From NCBI RefSeq assembly GCF_050947875.1, contig NW_027460412.1:248001-312000 (forward strand): DNA of 64,000 bases, in the 5' to 3' direction. Position numbers and translations under genes: made by a program. The first letter of the stretch is position 1; the number at the start of each line of letters is the position of its first letter. This document shows, piece by piece, positions 34,611-46,683 of this stretch. The notes under the pieces are model-generated. The model had not been told where the DNA came from, ran no database searches, and worked only from the letters and a program-made list of their open reading frames with translations. Source of the stretch: Dermacentor variabilis. Its lineage: Eukaryota; Arthropoda; Arachnida; Ixodida; Ixodidae.

Positions 34611-37050
34611 GCGTCTACCAAAAGATGCATGTGCAAGCTTAACAAGTGGTTTGTCTCAAATCCATGGGCGGGTGCTAAAAAGAGCAGCATGGGCGTGCTT
34701 AGCACGTCATTTGGTAGAAATCCACGTGCCCGTTCTGCCAAAAGCACCATTTGCATGCATACCTTGTGGTTTGGCAGATAACAACGTCCGCGTCTGCTAA
34801 AAGATGCAAGTTCATGCTTAACAAGCGGTTTGGCACAAATCCATGCGCGGGTGCTAAAAAGAGCAGCATGGGCGTGCTTAGCACGTCCTTTGGTAGAAAT
34901 CCACGTGCGCGTTCTGCCAAAACCACCATTTGCATGCATATCTTGCGGTTTTGCAGAAAACAACGTGCGCGTCTACCAAAAGATGCATGTGCATGCTTAA
35001 CAAGTGGTTTGGCACAAATCCATGCGCGGGTGCTAAAAAGAGCAGCATGGGCGTGCTTTGCACGTGGTTTGGTAGAAATCCACGTGCGCTTTCTTCCAAA
35101 AGCACCATTAATTTGCATGCATATCTTGTGGTTTTGCAGAAAAGAACGTCCGCGTCTACCAAAAGATCCATGTGCATGCTTAACATGTGGTTTGGCACAA
35201 ATCCATGCGCGGGTGCTAAAAAGAGCAGCATGGCCGTGCTTAGCAAGTCGTTTGGCAGAAATCCACGTGCGCGTTCTGCCAAAAACACCATTTGCATATA
35301 TAGCGTGTGGTTTCGCAGAAAACAACGTCCGGGTCTACCAAAAGATGCATGTGCATGCTTAAAAAGTGTTTTGGCACAAATCCATGCGCGGGTGCTAAAA
35401 AGAGCAGCATGGGCGTGCTTAGCACGTCGTTTGGAAGAAATCCACGTGCGCGTTCTGCCAAAAGCACCATTTGCATTCACATCTTCTGGTTTTGCAGAAA
35501 ACAACGTCCGCGTCTACCAAAGATACATGTGCATGCTTAAGTGGTTTGGTAGAAATCAATGCGCGGGTGCTAAAAAGAGCAGCATGGGCGTGCTTAGCAC
35601 GTCCTTTGGTAGAAATCCACGTGCGCGTTCTTCCAAAAGCACCATTTGCATGCATATTTTGTTGTTTTGCAGAAAAGAACGTCCGCGTCTACCAAAAGAT
35701 GCATGTGCACGCTTAACAAGTGGTTTGGCACAAATCCATGCGCGGGTGCTAAAAAGAGATAGGCGTGCTTAGCACGTTGTTTGGTAGAAATCCACGTGCG
35801 CGTTCTGCCAAAAGCACCATTTGCATGCATATCTTGTGGTTTTGCAGAAAACAGCGTCCGCGTCTACCAAAAGATGCATGTGCATGCTTAACAAGTATTT
35901 TGGCACAAATCCATGCGCGGGTCCTAAATAGAGCAGCATGGCCGTGCTTAGCGCGTCGTTTGGTAGAAATCCACGTGCGCGTTCTGCCAAAAGCACCATT
36001 TGCATGCACATCTTTAGGTTTTGCAGAAAAGAAGGTCCGCGTCTACCAAAAGATGCATGTGCATGCTTAACAAGTGGTTTGGCACAAATCCACGCGCAGG
36101 TGCTAAAAAGAGCAGATGAACGAGATTAGCACATCGTTTGCTAGAAATCTACGTGCGCGCTCTGCCAAAAGCACCATTTGCATCCATACCTTGTGGTTTT
36201 GCAGAAAACAACGTCCGCGTCTACCAAAGATACATGTGCACGCTTAAGTGGTTTGGCAGAAATCAAAGCGCGGGTGCTAAAAAGAGCACCATGGGCGTGC
36301 TTAGCACGTCCTTTGGTAGAAATCTACGTGCGCATTCTGCCAAAAGCACCATTTCCGTGCATATCTTGTGGTTTTGCAGAAAACAACGTCCGCATCTACC
36401 AAAAGATGCATGTGCATTCTTAACAAGTGGTTTGGCACAAATCCATGCGCGGGTGCTAAAAAGAGCAGCATGGGCGTGCTTATCACGTCGTTTGGTAGAA
36501 ATCTAAGTGCGTGTTCTGCCAAAAGCACCATTTGCATGCATATCTTGTGATTTTGCAGAAAAGAACGTCCGCGTCTACCAAAAGATGCATGTGCATGCTT
36601 AACAAGTGGTTTGGCACAAATCCATGCGCGGGTTCTAAAAAGAGCAGCATGGGCGTGCTAAGCACGTTGTTTGGTAGAAATGCACGTGCGCGTTCTGCCA
36701 AAAGCACCATTTGCATGCATATCTTGTGGTTTTGCAGAAAACAACGTCCGCGTCTACCAAAAGATACATGTGCATGCTTAACAAGTGGTTTCGCACAAAT
36801 CCATGCGCGGGTGCTAAAAAGAGCAGCATGGGCATGCTTGGCACTTCATTTGGTAGAAATCCACGTGTTCGTTCTGCCAAAAGCACCATTTGCATGCATA
36901 CCTTGTGGTTTTGGAGAAAACAACGTCCGCGTCTACGAAAAGATGCATGTGCATGCTTAACAAGTGGTTTGGCACAAATCCATGCGCGGGTGCAAAAAAG
37001 AGCAGCATGGGCGTGCTTAGCACGTCGTTTGGTAGAAATCCACGTGCGCG
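34611..37050 (+). repeat. 3.38-kb period pair, copy 2
   Basis: Matches 31228-33667. Private differences include ATATAGCGTGTGG (35302), GGTTTGGTAGAAATCAATG (35543) and GGGTCCTAAATAGAGC (35921). The match fails at about 37050, where CGCGTTCTGCC replaces CGCTTTCTGCC. Its right half was duplicated again into 37155-38467. Confidence 0.82.
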
Positions 37051-37154
37051 TTCTGCCAAAAGCACCATTTGCATTCACATCTTCTGGTTTTGCAGAAAAC
37101 AACGTCCGCGTCTACCAAAGATACATGTGCATGCTTAAGTGGTTTGGCAGAAAT

Positions 37155-38467
37155 CAATGCGCGGGTGCTAAAAAGAGATAGGCGTGCTTAGCACGTTGTT
37201 TGGTAGAAATCCACGTGCGCGTTCTGCCAAAAGCACCATTTGCATGCATATCTTGTGGTTTTGCAGAAAACAGCGTCCGCGTCTACCAAAAGATGCATGT
37301 GCATGCTTAACAAGTATTTTGGCACAAATCCATGCGCGGGTCCTAAATAGAGCAGCATGGCCGTGCTTAGCGCGTCGTTTGGTAGAAATCCACGTGCGCG
37401 TTCTGCCAAAAGCACCATTTGCATGCACATCTTTATGTTTTGCAGAAAAGAAGGTCCGCGTCTACCAAAAGATGCATGTGCATGCTTAACAAGTGGTTTG
37501 GCACAAATCCACGCGCAGGTGCTAAAAAGAGCAGATGAACGAGATTAGCACGTCGTTTGCTAGAAATCTACGTGCGCGCTCTGCCAAAAGCACCATTTGC
37601 ATCCATACCTTGTGGTTTTGCAGAAAACAACGTCCGCGTCTACCAAAGATACATGTGCACGCTTAAGTGGTTTGGCAGAAATCAAAGCGCGGGTGCTAAA
37701 AAGAGCACAATGGGCGTGCTTAGCACGTCCTTTGGTAGAAATCTACGTGCGCATTCTGCCAAAAGCACCATTTGCGTGCATATCTTGTGGTTTTGCAGAA
37801 AACAACGTCCGCATCTACCAAAAGATGCATGTGCATTCTTAACAAGTGGTTTGGCACAAATCCATGCGCGGGTGCTAAAAAGAGCAGCATGGGCGTGCTT
37901 ATCACGTCGTTTGGTAGAAATCTAAGTGCGTGTTCTGCCAAAAGCACCATTTGCATGCATATCTTGTGATTTTGCAGAAAAGAACGTCCGCGTCTACCAA
38001 AAGATGCATGTGCATGCTTAACAAGTGGTTTGGCACAAATCCATGCGCGGGTTCTAAAAAGAGCAGCATGGGCGTGCTAAGCACGTTGTTTGGTAGAAAT
38101 GCACGTGCGCGTTCTGCCAAAAGCACCATTTGCATGCATATCTTGTGGTTTTGCAGAAAACAACGTCCGCGTCTACCAAAAGATACATGTGCATGCTTAA
38201 CAAGTGGTTTCGCACAAATCCATGCGCGGGTGCTAAAAAGAGCAGCATGGGCATGCTTGGCACTTCATTTGGTAGAAATCCACGTGTTCGTTCTGCCAAA
38301 AGCACCATTTGCATGCAAACCTTGTGGTTTTGGAGAAAACAACGTCCGCGTCTACGAAAAGATGCATGTGCATGCTTAACAAGTGGTTTGGCACAAATCC
38401 ATGCGCGGGTGCAAAAAAGAGCAGCATGGGCGTGCTTAGCACGTCGTTTGGTAGAAATCCACGTGCG
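37155..38467 (+). repeat. 1.42-kb unit, second copy of 35736-37048
   Basis: Offset 1419 bp, 8 monomers less 13 bp, since the unit contains an AAGAGATAGGCG deletion and 175-bp forms. Shared private bases are GGGTCCTAAATAG, AAAGAAGGTCCGCG and GGCATGCTTGGC. Small differences: CTTTATGTTTTGC (37433), AGCACAATGG (37708) and GCATGCAAACC (38314). Confidence 0.8.
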
Positions 38468-39420
38468 CTTTCTGCCAAAAGCACCATTTGCATGCATATC
38501 TTGTGGTTTTGCAGAAAAGAACGTCCGCGTCTACCAAAAGATGCATGTGCACGCTTAACAAGTGGTTTGGCACAAATCCATGCGCGGGTGCTAAAAAGAG
38601 ATAGGCGTGCTTAGCACGTTTTTTGGTAGAAATCCACGTGCGCGTTCTGCCAAAAGCACCATTTGCATGCATATCTTGTGGTTTTGCAGAAAACAGCGTC
38701 CGCGTCTACCAAAAGATGCATGTGCATGCTTAACAAGTGTTTTGGCACAAATCCATGCGCGGGTGCTAAATAGAGCAGCATGGCCGTGCTTTGCGCGTCG
38801 TTTGGTAGAAATCCACGTGCGCGTTCTGCCAAAAGCACCATTTGCATGCACATCTTTAGGTTTTGCAGAAAAGAACGTCCGCGTCTACCAAAAGATGCAT
38901 GTGCATGCTTAACAAGTGGTTTGGCACAAATCCACGCGCAGGTGCTAAAAAGAGCAGATGAACGAGATTAGCACGTCATTTGCTAGAAATCTACGTGCGC
39001 GCTCTGCCAAAAGCACCATTTGCATCCATACCTTGTGGTTTTGCAGAAAACAACGTCCGCGTCTACCAAAGATACATGTGCACGCTTAAGTGGTTTGGCA
39101 GAAATCAAAGCGCGGGTGCTAAAAAGAGCACCATGGGCGTGCTTAGCATGTCCTTTGGTAGAAATCTACGTGCGCATTCTGCCAAAAGCACCATTTGCGT
39201 GCATATCTTGTGGTTTTGCAGAAAACAACGTCCGCGTCTACCAAAAGATGCATGTGCATTCTTAACAAGTGGTTTGGCACAAATCCATGCGCGGGTGCTA
39301 AAAAGAGCAGCATGGGCGTGCTTATCACGTTGTTTGGTAGAAATGCACGTGCGCGTTCTGCCAAAAGCACCATTTGCATGCATATCTTGTGGTTTTGCAG
39401 AAAACAACGTCCGCGTCTAC
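38468..39420 (+). repeat. Copy of the 33.67-34.62 kb segment
   Basis: Matches 33668-34618 at offset 4802 up to AAAAGATACATG (39425; other copy AAAAGATGCATG). Private change: GTGCTTTGCGCGTCG at about 38788. Confidence 0.78.
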
Positions 39421-40867
39421 CAAAAGATACATGTGCATGCTTAACAAGTGGTTTCGCACAAATCCATGCGCGGGTGCTAAAAAGAGCAGCATGGGCGTGC
39501 TTGGCACTTCATTTGGTAGAAATCCACGTGTTCGTTCTGCCAAAAGCACCATTTGCATGCATACCTTGTGGTTTTGGAGAAAACAACGTCCGCGTCTACG
39601 AAAAGATGCATGTGCATGCTTAACAAGTGGTTTGGCACAAATCCACGCGCGGGTGCTAAAAAGAGCAGCATGGCCGTGCTTAGCGCGTCGTTTGGTAGAA
39701 ATCCACGTGCGCGTTCTGCCAAAAGCACCATTTGCATGCACATCTTTAGGTTTTGCAGAAAACAAAGTCCGCGTCTACTAAAGATGCATGTGCATGCTTA
39801 ACAAGTGGTTTGGCACAAATCCATGCGCGGGTGCTAAAAAGAGCAGCATGGGCGTGCTTGGTACGTCGTTTGGTAGAAATCCACGTGCGCGTTCTGCCAA
39901 AACCGCCATTTGCATGCATATCTTGTCGTTTTGCAGAAAACAACGTCTGCGTCTACCAAAAGATGCATGTGCATGCTTAACAAGTGGTTTGGCACAAATC
40001 CATGCGCGGGTGCTAAAAAGAACAGCGTGCGTGTGCTTAGCAGCACATTTGGTAGAAATCCACGTGCGCGTTCTGCCAAAAGCACCGTTTGCATGCATAC
40101 CTTGTGGTTTTGCAGAAAACAACGTCCGCGTCTACCAAAACATGCATGTGCATACTTAACAAGTGGTTTGGCACAAATCCATGCGCGGGTGCTAAAAAGA
40201 GCAGCATGGGCGTGCTTTGCACGTCGTTTGGTAGAAATCCACGTGCGCTTTCTTCCAAAAGCACCATTAATTTGCATGCATATCTTGTGGTTTTGCAGAA
40301 AAGAACGTCCGCGTCTACTAAAAGATGCATGTGCATGCTTAACATGTGGTTTGGCACAAATCCATGCGCGGGTGCTAAAAGAGCAGCATGGGCGTCCTTA
40401 GCACGTTGTTTGGTAGAAATCCACGTGCTCGTTCTGCCAAAAGCACCATTTGCATGCATATCTTGAGGTTTTGCAGAAAACAACGTCCGCGTCTACCAAA
40501 AGATGCATGTGCATGCTTAACAAGTGGTTTGGCACAAATCCATGCGCGGGTGCTAGAAAGAGCAGCATGGGCGTGCTTAGCACGTCGTTTGGTAGAAATC
40601 CACGTGCGCGTACTGCCAAAAGCACCATTTGCATGCATATCTTGTGGTTTTGCAGAAAAGAATGTCCGCGTCTACCAAAAGATGCATGAGCATGCTTAAC
40701 AAGTGCTTTGGCACAAATCCATGCGCGGGTGCTAAAAAGAGCAGCATGGGCGTCCTTAGCACGTTGTTTGGTAGAAATCCACGTGCTCGTTCTGCCAAAA
40801 GCACCATTTGCATGCATATCTTGTGGTTTTGCAGAAAACAACGTCCGCGTCTACCAAAAGATACATG
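39421..40867 (+). repeat. Mosaic with cassette shared with 46.3-47.5 kb
   Basis: From about 39890 to 41050 this region matches 46315-47476 at offsets of 6425-6426. Shared bases are AACAGCGTGCG, CATACTTAACAAG, CATATCTTGAGG, GAATGTCCGCG and CACGTGCTCG. The offset shifts by one near 40380, where this copy reads TGCTAAAAGAGC. The left part carries the short CTACTAAAGATGC form. Confidence 0.78.
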
Positions 40868-43272
40868 TGCATGCTTAACAAGTGGTTTGGCACAAATCCA
40901 TGCGCGGGTGCTAAAAAGAGCAGCATGGGCGTGCTTAGCACGTCGTTTGGTAGAAATCCACGTGCCCGTTCTGCCAAAAGCACCATTTGCATGCATACCT
41001 TGTGCTTTTCGAGAAAACAACGTCCGCGTCTACCAAAAGATGCATGTGCATGCTTAACAAGTGGTTTGGCACAAATCCATGCGCCGGTGATAAAAAGAGC
41101 AGCGTGGGTGTGCCTAGCACGTCGTTTGGTAGAAATCCACGTGCGCGTTCTGCCAAAAGCACCATTTGCATATATAGCTTGTGGTTTTGCAGAAAACAAC
41201 GTCGGCGTCTACCAAAAGATGCATGTGCAAGCTTAACAAGTGGTTTGTCTCAAATCCATGGGCGGGTGCTAAAAAGAGCAGCATGGGCGTGCTTAGCACG
41301 TCATTTGGTAGAAATCCACGTGCCCGTTCTGCCAAAAGCACCATTTGCATGCATACCTTGTGGTTTGGCAGATAACAACGTCCGCGTCTGCTAAAAGATG
41401 CAAGTTCATGCTTAACAAGCGGTTTGGCACAAATCCATGCGCGGGTGCTAAAAAGAGCAGCATGGGCGTGCTTAGCACGTCCTTTGGTAGAAATCCACGT
41501 GCGCGTTCTGCCAAAACCACCATTTGCATGCATATCTTGCGGTTTTGCAGAAAACAACGTGCGCGTCTACCAAAAGATGCATGTGCATGCTTAACAAGTG
41601 GTTTGGCACAAATCCATGCGCGGGTGCTAAAAAGAGCAGCATGGCCGTGCTTAGCAAGTCGTTTGGCAGAAATCCACGTGCGCGTTCTGCCAAAAACACC
41701 ATTTGCATATATAGCTTGTGGTTTCGCAGAAAACAACGTCCGGGTCTACCAAAAGATGCATGTGCATGCTTAAAAAGTGTTTTGGCACAAATCCATGCGC
41801 GGGTGCTAAAAAGAGCAGCATGGGCGTGCTTAGCACGTCGTTTGGAAGAAATCCACGTGCGCGTTCTGCCAAAAGCACCATTTGCATTCACATCTTCTGG
41901 TTTTGCAGAAAACAACGTCCGCGTCTACCAAAGATACATGTGCATGCTTAAGTGGTTTGGCAGAAATCAATGCGCGGGTGCTAAAAAGAGCAGCATGGGC
42001 GTGCTTAGCACGTCCTTTGGTAGAAATCCACGTGCGCGTTCTTCCAAAAGCACCATTTGCATGCATATTTTGTTGTTTTGCAGAAAACAACGTCCGCGTC
42101 TACCAAAAGATGCATGTGCATGCTTAACAAGTGGTTTGGCACAAATCCATGCGCGGGTGCAAAAAAGAGCAGCATGGGCGTGCTTAGCACGTCGTTTGGT
42201 AGAAATCCACGTGCGCTTTCTGCCAAAAGCACCATTTGCATGCATATCTTGTGGTTTTGCAGAAAAGAACGTCCGCGTCTACCAAAAGATGCATGTGCAC
42301 GCTTAACAAGTGGTTTGGCACAAATCCATGCGCGGGTGCTAAAAAGAGATAGGCGTGCTTAGCACGTTGTTTGGTAGAAATCCACGTGCGCGTTCTGCCA
42401 AAAGCACCATTTGCATGCATATCTTGTGGTTTTGCAGAAAACAGCGTCCGCGTCTACCAAAAGATGCATGTGCATGCTTAACAAGTGTTTTGGCACAAAT
42501 CCATGCGCGGGTGCTAAATAGAGCAGCATGGCCGTGCTTAGCGCGTCGTTTGGTAGAAATCCACGTGCGCGTTCTGCCAAAAGCACCATTTGCATGCACA
42601 TCTTTAGGTTTTGCAGAAAAGAACGTCCGCGTCTACCAAAAGATGCATGTGCATGCTTAACAAGTGGTTTGGCACAAATCCACGCGCAGGTGCTAAAAAG
42701 AGCAGATGAACGAGATTAGCACGCCGTTTGCTAGAAATCTACGTGCGCGCTCTGCCAAAAGCACCATTTGCATCCATACCTTGTGGTTTTGCAGAAAACA
42801 ACGTCCGCGTCTACCAAAGATACATGTGCACGCTTAAGTGGTTTGGCAGAAATCAAAGCGCGGGTGCTAAAAAGAGCACCATGGGCGTGCTTAGCACGTC
42901 CTTTGGTAGAAATCTACGTGCGCATTCTGCCAAAAGCACCATTTGCGTGCATATCTTGTGGTTTTGCAGAAAACAACGTCCGCGTCTACCAAAAGATGCA
43001 TGTGCATTCTTAACAAGTGGTTTGGCACAAATCCATGCGCGGGTGCTAAAAAGAGCAGCATGGGCGTGCTTATCACGTCGTTTGGTAGAAATCTAAGTGC
43101 GTGTTCTGCCAAAAGCACCATTTGCATGCATATCTTGTGATTTTGCAGAAAAGAACGTCCGCGTCTACCAAAAGATGCATGTGCATGCTTAACAAGTGGT
43201 TTGGCACAAATCCATGCGCGGGTTCTAAAAAGAGCAGCATGGGCGTGCTAAGCACGTTGTTTGGTAGAAATG
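40868..43272 (+). repeat. 2.5-kb period pair, copy 1 (14 monomers)
   Basis: Matches 43365-45773. The offset is 2497 in the left third and 2501 from about 41640 on. The shift is explained by one internal monomer: copy 1 has GCACGTCCTTTGG and no insertion at 41476-41640, copy 2 has GCACGTGGTTTGG and CCATTAATTT at 43971-44025. Shared markers are GCTTTTCGAGAAAAC, GTCGGCGTC and CATATTTTGTTG. Confidence 0.82.
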
Positions 43273-43364
43273 CACGTGCGCTTTCTTCCAAAAGCACCAT
43301 TAATTTGCATGCATATCTTGTGGTTTTGCAGAAAAGAACGTCCGCGTCTACCAAAAGATGCATG

Positions 43365-45773
43365 TGCATGCTTAACAAGTGGTTTGGCACAAATCCATGC
43401 GCGGGTGCTAAAAAGAGCAGCATGGGCGTGCTTAGCACGTCGTTTGGTAGAAATCCACGTGCCCGTTCTGCCAAAAGCACCATTTGCATGCATACCTTGT
43501 GCTTTTCGAGAAAACAACGTCCGCGTCTACCAAAAGATGCATGTGCATGCTTAACAAGTGGTTTGGCACAAATCCATGCGCCGGTGCTAGAAAGAGCAGC
43601 GTGGGTGTGCCTAGCACGTCGTTTGGTAGAAATCCACGTGCGCGTTCTGCCAAAAGCACCATTTGCATATATAGCTTGTGGTTTTGCAGAAAACAACGTC
43701 GGCGTCTACCAAAAGATGCATGTGCAAGCTTAACAAGTGGTTTGTCTCAAATCCATGGGCGGGTGCTAAAAAGAGCAGCATGGGCGTGCTTAGCACGTCA
43801 TTTGGTAGAAATCCACGTGCCCGTTCTGCCAAAAGCACCATTTGCATGCATACCTTGTGGTTTGGCAGATAACAACGTCCGCGTCTGCTAAAAGATGCAA
43901 GTTCATGCTTAACAAGCGGTTTGGCACAAATCCATGCGCGGGTGCTAAAAAGAGCAGCATGGGCGTGCTTTGCACGTGGTTTGGTAGAAATCCACGTGCG
44001 CTTTCTTCCAAAAGCACCATTAATTTGCATGCATATCTTGTGGTTTTGCAGAAAAGAACGTCCGCGTCTACCAAAAGATGCATGTGCATGCTTAACATGT
44101 GGTTTGGCACAAATACATGCGCGGGTGCTAAAAAGAGCAGCATGGCCGTGCTTAGCAAGTCGTTTGGCAGAAATCCACGTGCGCGTTCTGCCAAAAACAC
44201 CATTTGCATATATAGCTTGTGGTTTCGCAGAAAACAACGTCCGGGTCTACCAAAAGATGCATGTGCATGCTTAAAAAGTGTTTTGGCACAAATCCATGCG
44301 CGGGTGCTAAAAAGAGCAGCATGGGCGTGCTTAGCACGTCGTTTGGAAGAAATCCACGTGCGCGTTCTGCCAAAAGCACCATTTGCATTCACATCTTCTG
44401 GTTTTGCAGAAAACAACGTCCGCGTCTACCAAAGATACATGTGCATGCTTAAGTGGTTTGGCAGAAATCAATGCGCGGGTGCTAAAAAGAGCAGCATGGG
44501 CGTGCTTAGCACGTCCTTTGGTAGAAATCCACGTGCGCGTTCTTCCAAAAGCACCATTTGCATGCATATTTTGTTGTTTTGCAGAAAACAACGTCCGCGT
44601 CTACCAAAAGATGCATGTGCATGCTTAACAAGTGGTTTGGCACAAATCCATGCGCGGGTGCAAAAAAGAGCAGCATGGGCGTGCTTAGCACGTCGTTTGG
44701 TAGAAATCCACGTGCGCTTTCTGCCAAAAGCACCATTTGCATGCATATCTTGTGGTTTTGCAGAAAAGAACGTCCGCGTCTACCAAAAGATGCATGTGCA
44801 CGCTTAACAAGTGGTTTGGCACAAATCCATGCGCGGGTGCTAAAAAGAGATAGGCGTGCTTAGCACGTTGTTTGGTAGAAATCCACGTGCGCGTTCTGCC
44901 AAAAGCACCATTTGCATGCATATCTTGTGGTTTTGCAGAAAACAGCGTCCGCGTCTACCAAAAGATGCATGTGCATGCTTAACAAGTGTTTTGGCACAAA
45001 TCCATGCGCGGGTGCTAAATAGAGCAGCATGGCCGTGCTTAGCGCGTCGTTTGGTAGAAATCCACGTGCGCGTTCTGCCAAAAGCACCATTTGCATGCAC
45101 ATCTTTAGGTTTTGCAGAAAAGAACGTCCGCGTCTACCAAAAGATGCATGTGCATGCTAAACAAGTGGTTTGGCACAAATCCACGCGCAGGTGCTAAAAA
45201 GAGCAGATGAACGAGATTAGCACGTCGTTTGCTAGAAATCTACGTGCGCGCTCTGCCAAAAGCACCATTTGCATCCATACCTTGTGGTTTTGCAGAAAAC
45301 AACGTCCGCGTCTACCAAAGATACATGTGCACGCTTAAGTGGTTTGGCAGAAATCAAAGCGCGGATGCTAAAAAGAGCACCATGGGCGTGCTTAGCACGT
45401 CCTTTGGTAGAAATCTACGTGCGCATTCTGCCAAAAGCACCATTTGCGTGCATATCTTGTGGTTTTGCAGAAAACAACGTCCGCGTCTACCAAAAGATGC
45501 ATGTGCATTCTTAACAAGTGGTTTGGCACAAATCCATGCGCGGGTGCTAAAAAGAGCAGCATGGGCGTGCTTATCACGTCGTTTGGTAGAAATCTAAGTG
45601 CCTGTTCTGCCAAAAGCACCATTTGCATGCATAACTTGTGATTTTGCAGAAAAGAACGTCCGCGTCTACCAAAAGATGCATGTGCATGCTTAACAAGTGG
45701 TTTGGCACAAATCCATGCGCGGGTTCTAAAAAGAGCAGCATGGGCGTGCTAAGCACGTTGTTTGGTAGAAATG
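43365..45773 (+). repeat. 2.5-kb period pair, copy 2
   Basis: Matches 40868-43272 apart from the exchanged monomer noted there. Private changes: CGGATGCTAAAAAG (45363), AAGTGCCTGTTC (45597) and GCATAACTTGTGATT (45631). It contains a 321-codon open frame at 43842-44807 that results from the 183-bp monomer plus later shortened ones and is not a gene. Confidence 0.82.
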
Positions 45774-46683
45774 CACGTGCGCGTTCTGCCAAAAGCACCA
45801 TTTGCATGCATATCTTGTGGTTTTGCAGAAAACAACGTCCGCGTCTACCAAAAGATACATGTGCATGCTTAACAAGTGGTTTCGCACAAATCCATGCGCG
45901 GGTGCTAAAAAGAGCAGCATGGGCGTGCTTGGCACTTCATTTGGTAGAAATCCACGTGTTCGTTCTGCCAAAAGCACCATTTGCATGCATACCTTGTGGT
46001 TTTGGAGAAAACAACGTCCGCGTCTACGAAAAGATGCATGTGCATGCTTAACAAGTGGTTTGGCACAAATCCATGCGCGGGTGCAAAAAAGAGCAGCATG
46101 GGCGTGCTTAGCACGTCGTTTGGTAGAAATCCACGTGCGCTTTCTGCCAAAAGCACCATTTGCATGCATATCTTGTGGTTTTGCAGAAAAGAACGTCCGC
46201 GTCTACCAAAAGATGCATGTGCACGCTTAACAAGTGGTTTGGCACAAATCCATGCGCGGGTGCTAAAAAGAGATAGGCGTGCTTAGCACGTTGTTTGGTA
46301 GAAATCCACGTGCGCGTTCTGCCAAAACCGCCATTTGCATGCATATCTTGTCGTTTTGCAGAAAACAACGTCTGCGTCTACCAAAAGATGCATGTGCATG
46401 CTTAACAAGTGGTTTGGCACAAATCCATGCGCGGGTGCTAAAAAGAACAGCGTGCGTGTGCTTAGCAGCACATTTGGTAGAAATCCACGTGCGCGTTCTG
46501 CCAAAAGCACCGTTTGCATGCATACCTTGTGGTTTTGCAGAAAACAACGTCCGCGTCTACCAAAACATGCATGTGCATACTTAACAAGTGGTTTGGCACA
46601 AATCCATGCGCGGGTGCTAAAAAGAGCAGCATGGGCGTGCTTTGCACGTCGTTTGGTAGAAATCCACGTGCGCTTTCTTCCAA
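45774..46683 (+). repeat. Mosaic linking the 2.5-kb and 1.78-kb blocks
   Basis: About five monomers. The left part resembles 38102-38640 (CGTGTTCGTTCTGCC, GTTTTGGAGAAAAC, GCGCTTTCTGCC, AAGAGATAGGCG) and the right part is the AACCGCC/AACAGCGTGCG cassette of 39.9 kb. The switch between the two sources falls at about 46270-46320. Confidence 0.75.

Noticed and set aside
43842..44807. Possible repeat-protein gene of 321 residues with 20-residue periodicity
   Set aside because: Periodicity is that of the DNA subrepeat. The same sequence is read in other frames in adjacent monomers, indels of 1 and 4 bp are common, and copies do not keep frame.
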